From: Gammaproteobacteria bacterium
GTDB lineage: Bacteria; Pseudomonadota; Gammaproteobacteria; Steroidobacterales; Foliamicaceae
Direction of reading: 5' to 3'
DNA: 45,868 bases
Assembly: GCA_028821145.1 (NCBI GenBank)
Contig: JAPPHC010000072.1
Span: forward strand, 1 to 45,868
The position numbers and the translations under genes are program-made. This document shows, piece after piece, positions 23,326 to 30,895 of this stretch (within the stretch, counting starts at the first letter, position 1; each line of letters begins with the position of its first letter). Below the pieces are notes generated by a model. That model searched no databases and was not told the DNA's origin. It worked only from the letters and a program-made list of their open reading frames with translations.

Positions 23326-25611
23326 ATGCTGAAGTTCTCAAGAAACCTTGCGTGGCTTGGATCAATAGCTGCGATTTCCGTTTTTTCCATTTCTCTACTG
23401 CCGGCAGGGACGGCGATAGCACAGGAGGGCGCCGCCGGGGAAATTGAAGAGATTGTGGTGACCGCGCGGAAACGCGCGGAGAGCCTGCTTGAGATTCCCG
23501 AGTCCGTGTCCGTGATCACCGGCGCGGACATCGACCGCCAGAACATCTGGGGTTTGGAGGACGTGGGCTTCCAGGTGCCCAATCTCAATCTGTCCACCCG
23601 GCTCGACGGTTTCCCCAACGTGTCGGTCCGCGGCCTGGGCGCTTTCGGCAACACGCAGGGCGTGGGCTTCTACCTCGACGACGTGCAGCTGTTTTCAGAC
23701 GCGTCCTCGCGCTTCGGCGACCTGGAGCGCATTGAGGTGCTGAAAGGGCCGCAGGGCACGCTCTACGGAGGCAGCAACATCGGCGGCGCGATCAAGTTCG
23801 TGAGCGCACGGCCCGATCCCGAGTCCATGTTCGGCCGCGTCAAGGGCGTGGCGGGCGACCAGGGCGTCCTGGATATTGAAGGCAGCCTCAATCTGCCGCT
23901 CGGACAGGGCGACTGGGCCATGCGGGTGTTCGCATTCTGGGCCAACAACGACGGCTATCTCAGCAACCCGAACCCGGCGAGGCTTAACGGCATTGCCGGC
24001 AACAACGACGAGGACATCGGCAGTACGGAAGAATCCGGCGCGCGCGTTTCGCTGGCCGGCCCGCTTGGCGACAACCTGTCCGCGTATGTTTCCGTGCGCT
24101 TCAACGACTTCGAAGGTCCAAACAACACCTGGATCCGGGAACTGGACGAGAACGATCTCCAGCACCCGAACGTTGTTCCCGCAAGCATCAATCCCCGCCA
24201 TGAACGCGATACCACCTCGGGCATGGTGGAGCTGACCTGGGAGCTGGACGGCTTCGACATCACGTCGGTTTCGTCGTGGACCACCACCGAGAGCACCCGC
24301 TTTACCGACCTCGACCAGAAGGAGGAGTACCTGCTGTCGCTGATCCGGCCGGAAGACATGGACGTGCTGACCCAGGAAATCCGCTTCACTTCCACGGACG
24401 AAGGGGCATTTCAATGGCTGGGCGGCGTGTACTACTCGAAGTACGACGAGGAGATGGATTCCGACCTGATCTGGTACGACACCGTGATCTTCGCGGACGG
24501 CAATATCGACGGGCCGCTGGGCTGCGCGGCGGGACTGCTGTGCACCGGCGTCTGGGCCGGCGAGACCGTGACCGAGGCGGAGGAAACCGGCGACGTCGTG
24601 ATGACTCCGTTCGAGAAGCGCATGCGCGACAAGAGTCACCTCGCCGCGTTCGTCAACGCCACTTACGACATGGGCGAATGGGAGCTCGGAGTGGGATTGC
24701 GCGCCGACCGCTGGAAGAACGACACGCTGCGCTTCAGCACCAACCACACGGGCAGTGACAGCGGCACGGAGATTCTGCCGAGGGTGTCCGTAACGCGCTG
24801 GCTGAGTGAAGATTCCATGCTCTACGGCACGGTCGCCCGCGGTTTCGAACCGGGCGGCTTCAATATCAGCGAGGACGTTCCGGACCACTTGCCGGCTTTC
24901 GATGCCGAGGACGCCACCAATTTCGAGGCCGGCTGGAAAGGCCGCCTGATGGATGGCCGGGGGTCGGCGTCGGTCGCGGCCTATTTCATCGACTACAACC
25001 AGCGCCAGATCGAAACGCAGGTTCCCGCCGTCGGGGCAGGAATCGTGGAGTTGATCAACAATGTGGGCGATTCCAAGCAGTTCGGCGTTGAGGCGGAAGT
25101 AAGCGTCGCGGTGAGCGAGTCGCTTTCGGTAGCCGTCTCGGCCGGCTGGATCGAAGCCGAATGGGACAGCGGCACGAGCGTGGTGGTCGGCGCCAATGAC
25201 GACGGCAGCCCCATAATGAAAGACATCGGCGGGGATACGCCGCCGGTCACGCCCGACTTCAGCTGGAACGTGTCCGCCGACTACAGCGTTCCCCTGGCGA
25301 ACGGCATGGATTTCATCGCCAGCGGGCAGATCAGCCACAACGGGAAATACACGGGATTGCGCCTGTCCGATCCGCCGGGCGTCAGTGTGGTCAACCCCAG
25401 CTTCACCCTGGTGGGTGTGCAGGCAGGCGTTGCCGGCGAGAACTGGCAGTTGACGCTCAACGTCGAGAACCTGACCGACGAGGACTACTACACGGACGTG
25501 CAGACCTTCCCGGACTTCTTCTTCCTGGACGGGGACGCGGACGAGATCATCGTTATCGGCACGCTGGGACAGCCCCGCCTGGTGACGGCGAGTTTCAGCT
25601 ACTCGTTCTGA
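23326..25611 (+). CDS. TonB-dependent outer-membrane receptor, substrate unknown (copy B)
   Basis: This 761-residue receptor starts at the ATG at 23326 with GGGGGA eight bases upstream; the longer ORF from 23158 is a read-through of upstream sequence. The signal peptide ends near residue 32, and the TonB box EEIVVTAR is at 41-48. The plug carries VSVRGLGAFGNTQGVGFYLDD and IEVLKGPQGTLYGGSNIGG, and the barrel ends IGTLGQPRLVTASFSYSF. It is a paralogue of copy A, sharing most plug residues and the C-terminal block but diverging in the barrel loops, which suggests a different ligand. A strong intrinsic terminator follows 25 bp after its stop. A diverging flavoprotein gene precedes it. Confidence 0.92.
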   Translation: MLKFSRNLAWLGSIAAISVFSISLLPAGTAIAQEGAAGEIEEIVVTARKRAESLLEIPESVSVITGADIDRQNIWGLEDVGFQVPNLNLSTRLDGFPNVSVRGLGAFGNTQGVGFYLDDVQLFSDASSRFGDLERIEVLKGPQGTLYGGSNIGGAIKFVSARPDPESMFGRVKGVAGDQGVLDIEGSLNLPLGQGDWAMRVFAFWANNDGYLSNPNPARLNGIAGNNDEDIGSTEESGARVSLAGPLGDNLSAYVSVRFNDFEGPNNTWIRELDENDLQHPNVVPASINPRHERDTTSGMVELTWELDGFDITSVSSWTTTESTRFTDLDQKEEYLLSLIRPEDMDVLTQEIRFTSTDEGAFQWLGGVYYSKYDEEMDSDLIWYDTVIFADGNIDGPLGCAAGLLCTGVWAGETVTEAEETGDVVMTPFEKRMRDKSHLAAFVNATYDMGEWELGVGLRADRWKNDTLRFSTNHTGSDSGTEILPRVSVTRWLSEDSMLYGTVARGFEPGGFNISEDVPDHLPAFDAEDATNFEAGWKGRLMDGRGSASVAAYFIDYNQRQIETQVPAVGAGIVELINNVGDSKQFGVEAEVSVAVSESLSVAVSAGWIEAEWDSGTSVVVGANDDGSPIMKDIGGDTPPVTPDFSWNVSADYSVPLANGMDFIASGQISHNGKYTGLRLSDPPGVSVVNPSFTLVGVQAGVAGENWQLTLNVENLTDEDYYTDVQTFPDFFFLDGDADEIIVIGTLGQPRLVTASFSYSF

Positions 25612-25635
25612 ACGGGAACTGACACCTCGACAAAG

Positions 25636-25665
25636 CGAAAGCCCGGTAACCCCGGGCTTTCGTTT
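25636..25665. terminator. Strong bidirectional intrinsic terminator
   Basis: An 11-bp perfect stem (CGAAAGCCCGG with CCGGGCTTTCG, loop TAACC) is followed by TTT on the plus strand, and the stem's own AAA gives a short U-run on the minus strand. It lies 25 bp after the stop of TonB receptor copy B and 24 bp after the stop of the convergent hydrolase gene. It probably ends both transcripts. Confidence 0.85.
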
Positions 25666-25688
25666 ATCGGGACGCCTTCGTTACCGGA

Positions 25689-26909
25689 TTACGCGGGGGC
25701 GATGATCCGCTCGACCGCGCACGCCAGCACCTTCAGTCCCAGCACGATGTCTTCCTCGCGCGTGTCTTCCGAGATGTCGTGGCTTCGCCCGCCGATGCTG
25801 GGCACGAACATCATCGCCGACGGGATCAATGGCGCGAGCATCGTGGCGTCGTGTCCGGCGCCGCTGGGCATTCGCATGCTGGATGCGCCCAGGTCGGCGG
25901 CGGCCTCCTCCAGGTGGCTCAGGATGGATTCGTCCATCGGGTTCGGACGGACGCCCGCGCCCGCGACGACCTCCGCGGAGACGCGGTGCCTGTTCGCCAC
26001 GCGCTTGGCGCTTTCGCCGATATATCGCCGGATGCGGTCCAGCACGGTCTCCGACGGATCGCGGTACTCCACGCCCAGGCGGGCCTGTCGGGTCACGACG
26101 TTGTAGGCGCCCGGGTCCATCGCCGCGATCCCCAGGTTCCAGACGGTCCGGTCGCCGCCTTCCTCGCGGCAGAAGCGCGCGAAATCGTCAGCGAACGCAT
26201 ACAGGGCTGCAGCCGCGTCGCGACGCAGTGCCATGGGCGTGGTGCCTGCGTGATCGGCCTGGCCCGTGAAAACGACTTCGCAGCGGGACACGCCAACGAT
26301 GTCCGTCACCAGTCCGATCTGCTTTCCGGCGGTCTCCAGCACCGGGCCTTGTTCGATGTGCGCCTCGAGGTAGGCCGCGTGTCGCTCCGGCTCGCATCGC
26401 AGCAGTTCGCGACCCGCGTAGCCGGCGGCCTGTAGTGCGCTTTCCAGTTTCTCGCCGCGTTCGTCGGTGAGCTTGCCGAAATCGGACTCGGTCACTTTTC
26501 CGGTAAACGCGGCGCTCCCCATCAACCCGGCGAAACGCCCTTCCTCGTCGATGAAGGAAATCACCTCCACGCCCGCGTCGTCGGACCGGCCAGTCTCCAC
26601 GTAGGCGCGCGCAATCTCCAGCCCGAAGATCACTCCCATGGAACCGTCCAGCCACCCGCCCTTGGGCACCGAATCGGTGTGCGAGCCGATCAGTATGTGC
26701 CTGCGGCTCCCGGGAGTGCGCCCGGCCACGCTGCCGATTCCGTCGATCTGCGCATCGAGCCCCGCGGCCCGCATTCGCTCAAGAAGCCAGTTGCGAGCGG
26801 CCAGGTCCTCGGGTGTAAGCGAGCGCCGGTTGACCCCGGTGCCCAGCTTGCCGAACTCCGCCAGCGCACGCAGGTCCGCGAGCATCCGCTGCGGATCGAT
26901 CGGCAGCAT
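25689..26909 (-). CDS. M20-family Zn-dependent hydrolase (N-carbamoyl-L-amino-acid hydrolase/allantoate amidohydrolase type)
   Basis: This 406-residue dinuclear metalloenzyme cleaves N-carbamoyl or ureido amide bonds, releasing CO2 and ammonia. The metal-binding pattern of the family is clear: IGSHTDSVPKGG (His77), WLDGSMGV (Asp89), FIDEEGRFAGLMGSAAF (Glu122/Glu123), LEAHIEQGPVLE (His184) and near the end PSGAGHDA. The lid domain carries FTGQADHAGTTPMALRRDA. Whether the substrate is allantoate, ureidoglycolate, an N-carbamoyl amino acid or beta-ureidopropionate cannot be told from motifs. It is the last gene of the 11-gene minus-strand run, 31 bp after the lipocalin-size protein gene. A link to the nitrilase in the same run suggests a nitrogen-containing substrate. 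Confidence 0.9.
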   Translation of the reverse strand: MLPIDPQRMLADLRALAEFGKLGTGVNRRSLTPEDLAARNWLLERMRAAGLDAQIDGIGSVAGRTPGSRRHILIGSHTDSVPKGGWLDGSMGVIFGLEIARAYVETGRSDDAGVEVISFIDEEGRFAGLMGSAAFTGKVTESDFGKLTDERGEKLESALQAAGYAGRELLRCEPERHAAYLEAHIEQGPVLETAGKQIGLVTDIVGVSRCEVVFTGQADHAGTTPMALRRDAAAALYAFADDFARFCREEGGDRTVWNLGIAAMDPGAYNVVTRQARLGVEYRDPSETVLDRIRRYIGESAKRVANRHRVSAEVVAGAGVRPNPMDESILSHLEEAAADLGASSMRMPSGAGHDATMLAPLIPSAMMFVPSIGGRSHDISEDTREEDIVLGLKVLACAVERIIAPA

Positions 26910-26940
26910 CGCGCCGCCCTCCGTTTGATGAACGATCAGG

Positions 26941-27462
26941 CTATTTCTTGCGCTTCAACTCGATCGTTACGTGGTTCTCTTCGCTGATCTTCCCGTCCTG
27001 CATGCTCCACCAGCGGGTGGTCAGGCGATCATCGCCACGGAAAACATATTCGGCGTGGTGCATGTGATTGGCGTCGGGCGAAGCCAGGTTGGTGACGCTC
27101 TCGAACTGCAACTCAATGCGGTTTTCGTCCTCCGTCGCCTTCACTTCCATGCGGGGCTGGTTGCCGGCGGCGCAGTAGTGGGTCATCAGCACCCGGTCGC
27201 CGTCGGCATGGTACATGTTGACCATTTCGTATCCTTCGGGACTGCCGGGCGCCATCACCTCCACCAGGGCGGAGCCGGCCGCCGTGACCCGGAAGGTGGA
27301 GCCGATAATGTCGGACTCCTCACCGTTTTCGTCCAGATACATCCAGTCGCCTTCCAGCGCGGCGAGTTTCTCCATCACGCTCTTTTCGTCCGCCGCGGCG
27401 GCGCCACCCGTCAGCATCAACGCCAGCAGCGTCGCGCCGGAAATTGCAGTTCTGATTTTCAT
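26941..27462 (-). CDS. Secreted protein of unknown function (lipocalin/DUF1579-like size)
   Basis: This 173-residue protein has a signal peptide (cleavage near GGAAAADE) and begins its mature part with MEKLAALEGDWMY. A G-x-W motif here is typical of lipocalin-like, nitrobindin-like or DUF1579-like beta barrels. Later phrases are LMTHYCAAGNQPRM, NHMHHAEYVF and LTTRWWSMQDGK, which suggest alternating beta strands with His and Trp inside. I cannot name the family with certainty. It is coupled in order with the SDR upstream (25 bp gap) and the M20 hydrolase downstream. A periplasmic role in binding a small molecule is possible. Confidence 0.75.
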   Translation of the reverse strand: MKIRTAISGATLLALMLTGGAAAADEKSVMEKLAALEGDWMYLDENGEESDIIGSTFRVTAAGSALVEVMAPGSPEGYEMVNMYHADGDRVLMTHYCAAGNQPRMEVKATEDENRIELQFESVTNLASPDANHMHHAEYVFRGDDRLTTRWWSMQDGKISEENHVTIELKRKK

Positions 27463-27487
27463 AAGTGTCCTCTCTTCGGTATTTTGG

Positions 27488-28189
27488 TCAGTCCAGCAGC
27501 AGGCCGCCGGATATGTTGGCTATTGTGCCTGTCATGTGCCCGGCCGCGTCGGAGCACAGAAAATCCGTCATCGCCGCGCATTCCTCGGCGGTGCCGAGCC
27601 GGCCCAGCGGCGCCCGCTCGGCCAAAAGAGCGCGCCGCTCCGGCCCGAGACGGTCGAGCATTGGCGTATCGATCGGGCCGGGCGCGATCGCGTTGACCCG
27701 TATGCCGTCGGCCGCCCACTCGCGGGCCAGGTAGCGGACGACGCCGATGATTCCGGCCTTGGCCGCCGTATAGGCGGGGCCGGAAAGCTCGTTGCCGCCG
27801 TTGATCGCATTCGTCGACGAATACATCAGCATGGCGCCGCGGGTCTGCTTGAGATAGGGATGCACGGCGCGCGCCAGCAGAAACGTCGAAGTGAGATTCA
27901 CGTCTACGATCCGGTTCCAGTCCTCCAGCGACACGTCCACGAACGGCCCCTCGCCGGTGATCCCCACGGTGTGCACCACCCAGCGCGGCGGACCCAGTTC
28001 CCCGGCGCACCGCGCGACGGCCTCTGCGACCTGCGCTTCGTCGGTTGCTTCCGCCGGCAGCGAGAGGCCGGCCGGCGCCTGCTGCCCCGGCAAAACCATC
28101 GCCCCCACCGCCAGCCCACGCTCGACGAACCGCTGCACGACGGCCGAGCCGATGCCGCCGGCCGCACCCGTTACCAGCGCACACTCCAT
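27488..28189 (-). CDS. Short-chain dehydrogenase/reductase (SDR)
   Basis: This 233-residue classical SDR starts at the ATG at 28189, which directly opens the Rossmann fold (ALVTGAAGGIGSAVV). The longer ORF from 28252 would overlap the upstream gene and add a non-conserved tail. The catalytic Tyr and Lys are in YTAAKAGIIG, with the upstream Ser in YSSTNAIN, and the family PG motif is in AIAPGPIDTPM. The C-terminal SGGLLLD is typical. The short substrate-binding part and tight grouping with catabolic enzymes suggest oxidation or reduction of a hydroxyl in the same pathway. Cofactor preference is not certain. Confidence 0.9.
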   Translation of the reverse strand: MECALVTGAAGGIGSAVVQRFVERGLAVGAMVLPGQQAPAGLSLPAEATDEAQVAEAVARCAGELGPPRWVVHTVGITGEGPFVDVSLEDWNRIVDVNLTSTFLLARAVHPYLKQTRGAMLMYSSTNAINGGNELSGPAYTAAKAGIIGVVRYLAREWAADGIRVNAIAPGPIDTPMLDRLGPERRALLAERAPLGRLGTAEECAAMTDFLCSDAAGHMTGTIANISGGLLLD

Positions 28190-28229
28190 GCTGCCCGTCA
28201 CTCCGCTCTCCCGGCGGATTCGATCAAGG

Positions 28230-28937
28230 TCAGGCGGCCTTGGGTACCACAAGCGCGGCCTGGATGCCGTCGAGCATGCTCCAGCGCAGCGAAGCGGACG
28301 CCCGAACCGCGGCGATGGCGCGCTCCTGGAGGGCCTCGGTGGTGGCGTAGCGGTCGGTCAGTTCCAGGCCGATGTGGGCGTGTTCCTCGTCGCCCTCGAT
28401 ATGCACGTGGAAGAACTCCATGTCGTCCTCGCTGAACCCCATCTTGCGCATCGCCTTGACGTAGGCGGGATAAAGCGTGGGCAACTGGCCTTCCAGCGCA
28501 ACCATGATGCCGGCGGCCGATTCCGCCAGGTGGCGAATCGTGGACAGCTCCCAGATCCAGGCGCGCATGGCCCGCGTGGTCGGGAGGATTTCGTCGCGCA
28601 GGTCCGCATTGACGACGTCGTCGCGCGACAGGCCGCAGGCCTCGGCGAACTTGACCAGCAGGTCCGGATGCCGTTTTTCCGGCGTCTCCGGCATTTCCTC
28701 GCCCAGCAGGTTCTCCAGCAGGTGCTGGCGGGCGTCAAGGTCCGGCAGCCGGGCATAAAGCGCGGCGAACTGCTGCGGGATGGGGTCGATGTAGTAATAG
28801 TGCTGCACCGCGTAACGCCCCAGTTGTTCGCGCGAAAGGGCGCCCTGCGCCCACATCCGGCTGAATGGGTGTCCGCCGCCGTGGCGCGGCTTGCGCGCGG
28901 CTTCCAGAGCGTCGAAAAAGTCTTGTTTGTTCAACAT
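28230..28937 (-). CDS. Heme-oxygenase-fold, iron-containing redox enzyme (CADD/PqqC-like)
   Basis: This 235-residue protein starts at the ATG at 28937 with a GGAG site upstream; the long ORF extending to 29696 is an antisense shadow of the next gene. It is an all-helical TenA/PqqC-type protein with YAVQHYYYIDPIPQQFAAL near the N terminus. Candidate metal ligands are Glu80/Glu81, His90, Glu149, and HVHIEGDEEHA (His179, Asp183, His186). Members of this fold include PqqC, the Chlamydia CADD protein and dinuclear-iron oxidases acting on amines or fatty acids. No pqq genes are nearby, so PQQ synthesis is unlikely. It sits between two SDR genes and is likely an oxidative step of the pathway (inference). 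Confidence 0.8.
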   Translation of the reverse strand: MLNKQDFFDALEAARKPRHGGGHPFSRMWAQGALSREQLGRYAVQHYYYIDPIPQQFAALYARLPDLDARQHLLENLLGEEMPETPEKRHPDLLVKFAEACGLSRDDVVNADLRDEILPTTRAMRAWIWELSTIRHLAESAAGIMVALEGQLPTLYPAYVKAMRKMGFSEDDMEFFHVHIEGDEEHAHIGLELTDRYATTEALQERAIAAVRASASLRWSMLDGIQAALVVPKAA

Positions 28938-28951
28938 GGGTCGGTTTTCTC

Positions 28952-29791
28952 CTAGTGCATTTCCTCGCCGCCGGTCACGTTCAGCGAGTCGCCGTTGATG
29001 TAGATGGCCTGGTCGGAACAAAGGAACGCAACGGCGTTGGCGGTGTCCGCGACCTTGCCCTCGCGGCGCATCGGATTGCGCGTGCGGATATTGTCGATGT
29101 ACTGCTCCAGCGTCAGGCCGAAGTGATTGGAAAAATAGTCGTTCTGGACGGCGCCCAGCCCGGTCGTGACGTGGTTGGGACAGACGGCGTTTACGGTGAT
29201 CCCGTGAGGGCCCAGCTCCAGGGCGCAGGTGCGGGTCAGCCCGACAAGGCCGTGCTTGGAGGCCGTGTAGGCGGCCATGTGCGGGAAACTGGATTTCGCC
29301 GCCTGGCTTGCGATGTTGATGACGCGCCCGCCTTCGCCCTGGCTGATCATCCGGCGGGCGGCGTGCTTGGTGCAGAGGAAGGGGCCTTTCAGGTTCACGT
29401 CCAGGACCGCGTTCCACTTGTCTTCCGACAGCTCGGTACAGGCGTCGATCAGGTAGCCGATCCCGGCGTTGTTGACCAGGATGTCCAGGCGGCCGAAGCT
29501 TTCCACGGCGTGCGCCACCGCGGCCTCCACCTGGGACTCGTCGCGCACATCCAGCGGGAAGGCGTCGGCGACGCCTCCCCGGTCCCGGATACCCTGCACC
29601 ACGGCCCGCATGGAATCGGTGGCGCCGATGTGCTTGTCGGGCATGTGTTCGTCCGGCGACTCCCCCAGGTCCGTGATCAGTACGCTGGCCCCGCACTCGG
29701 CCAGCTTCGAGGCGATGCCTTCGCCGAGTCCGCGGGCGCGGCCGGCGCCGGTAACGAGCGCAACCTTGCCGCTCAGGTCGTAATTTTTCAT
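28952..29791 (-). CDS. Short-chain dehydrogenase/reductase (FabG-like SDR)
   Basis: This 279-residue SDR has GKVALVTGAGRARGLGEGIAS as its cofactor motif, slightly longer than in FabG (an Arg-Ala insertion). It also has the NNAGIGYLIDA motif, an active-site Ser in NIASQAAKSSF, and YTASKHGLVG with the catalytic Tyr and Lys. The PNHVTTGL segment marks the substrate loop, and the C terminus is GDSLNVTGGEEMH. A near-consensus -10 box (TAAAAT) lies only 7 bases before the ATG, so it may also be transcribed as a leaderless message. The preceding gene's stop is 51 bp away. Substrate unknown; a role in the catabolic run is inferred. Confidence 0.92.
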   Translation of the reverse strand: MKNYDLSGKVALVTGAGRARGLGEGIASKLAECGASVLITDLGESPDEHMPDKHIGATDSMRAVVQGIRDRGGVADAFPLDVRDESQVEAAVAHAVESFGRLDILVNNAGIGYLIDACTELSEDKWNAVLDVNLKGPFLCTKHAARRMISQGEGGRVINIASQAAKSSFPHMAAYTASKHGLVGLTRTCALELGPHGITVNAVCPNHVTTGLGAVQNDYFSNHFGLTLEQYIDNIRTRNPMRREGKVADTANAVAFLCSDQAIYINGDSLNVTGGEEMH

Positions 29792-29798
29792 GGAGCGG

Positions 29799-29827
29799 AT
29801 TTTAGCCGCTAATCGGAGAGGACTTAA
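29799..29827 (-). promoter_or_regulatory. Possible leaderless promoter of the SDR gene
   Basis: On the minus strand TTAAGT (29827-29822) and TAAAAT (29804-29799) are spaced 17 bp. The -10 box ends 7 bases before the ATG, so transcription could begin at or next to the start codon, and no ribosome site is visible. The -35 match is weak. Confidence 0.3.
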
Positions 29828-29842
29828 GCCTGCACGGGCGGC

Positions 29843-30895
29843 TCACGACAGCGCCTGCGAGAAGATCTCCGCGCAGCGTTCCACGACGGCACGCCGCCAC
29901 AGGGGATCGTCCGGAAGGTGGTGCCGGAGCATGGCGGCGTCGACTTTCCGGCGCCGCGCCGTGCCGTAATCTCCCCGCACTTCCGCCCAATGCGACTCGA
30001 TTATCGCTCGCAGGCCTTCGTCGAGCGGGTAGGTGCCGAGTTCCAGTACGATCGAGGTGAGTTCCCGGCCGGACAACGCACGCTCATAGCCGTCCGCGCA
30101 ATGACCGAGCGCATCGCGGTATTCACCGGCCTGGGCATCCCGCGGAGCGATCAGGTCCTGGCCGAAACGCCGGCGGGCCAGCGCCAGCGCCTTGCCCGTG
30201 TGCATGCACACGACCATGCCTGCGCCGAACGCCCCCGCGCCGGAGTGCAGGTCCACGATCGTCACGCGATTTGCGCCGCGGGCCTCATCCCGAAGAATCC
30301 GCAGCAGGACGCGATGCGCCCATAGCGGCCGGGTTCCGCCGAATCCGAAACCGTCTTCATGCCGGTACTGGCCGTCCATGAGGGCCTGGACGAAACGCCG
30401 CTTGCCCATTTCTTCCATGAGGCGTTCCATCGCCGAATAGTCTTCGCCCGCCATCAACGTGGCGTGCACCCGCTCGTATTCGTGAGCGCCGGCGTCAAGC
30501 GAATCGAAGTCGGGAAAATTCCGGCACAGGTCCACCAGGTCTTCGGCGGTGCGCGTCATGCGCCAGGCCCCCACCGGGTTCACGCCATGAATCATAAGCA
30601 CCGCGGTCCCGTCGGGCAGGTTTTTGCAGTGCCCGCCCCGGATAAGGCCGACCTGACAGCCGGATCCGGCCATCAACTCCACCCCGTGCACGCCTGATGT
30701 GAGGACCAGCAGGTGTTCGGGCTCCTCCGCTCCGGTTCGCGCCACTTCTACCGTCAGCGGGACCTTTGTAAAATCCTGTAACGGGTGGGTCAGGCTGCGG
30801 AGGGTGAAGTCGGCGCCATGCGCGGCGGCAATAAATTCCGCGCGCGCGTCCGCTAGAGACGTCCTGAAACAGTCGTCGACGGAAAAGACCATCAC
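29843..30895 (-). CDS. DUF2817 (M14 carboxypeptidase-like) protein
   Basis: This 350-residue protein matches DUF2817, a family related to zinc carboxypeptidases and aspartoacylases. The zinc motif is TSGVHGVELMAGS (His70, Glu73), followed by HGVNPVGAWRMTRT and LCRNFPDFD. A third His is probably in IVDLHSGAGAFG. There is no signal peptide, so it is likely cytoplasmic. The start at 30895 overlaps the GMC gene by 4 bp. Family function is not well known; hydrolysis of an N-acyl or peptide bond is the reasonable guess in this enzyme cluster. Confidence 0.85.
   Translation of the reverse strand: MMVFSVDDCFRTSLADARAEFIAAAHGADFTLRSLTHPLQDFTKVPLTVEVARTGAEEPEHLLVLTSGVHGVELMAGSGCQVGLIRGGHCKNLPDGTAVLMIHGVNPVGAWRMTRTAEDLVDLCRNFPDFDSLDAGAHEYERVHATLMAGEDYSAMERLMEEMGKRRFVQALMDGQYRHEDGFGFGGTRPLWAHRVLLRILRDEARGANRVTIVDLHSGAGAFGAGMVVCMHTGKALALARRRFGQDLIAPRDAQAGEYRDALGHCADGYERALSGRELTSIVLELGTYPLDEGLRAIIESHWAEVRGDYGTARRRKVDAAMLRHHLPDDPLWRRAVVERCAEIFSQALS

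Noticed and set aside
23695-25338. 547-codon minus-strand frame opposite TonB receptor copy B
   Set aside because: It is a shadow of a well-supported receptor and shows no conserved features.
28938-29696. N-terminal extension of the heme-oxygenase-fold protein
   Set aside because: The extension is antisense-like Arg/Gly-rich sequence in a different frame of the SDR gene; the ATG at 28937 has a proper ribosome site.
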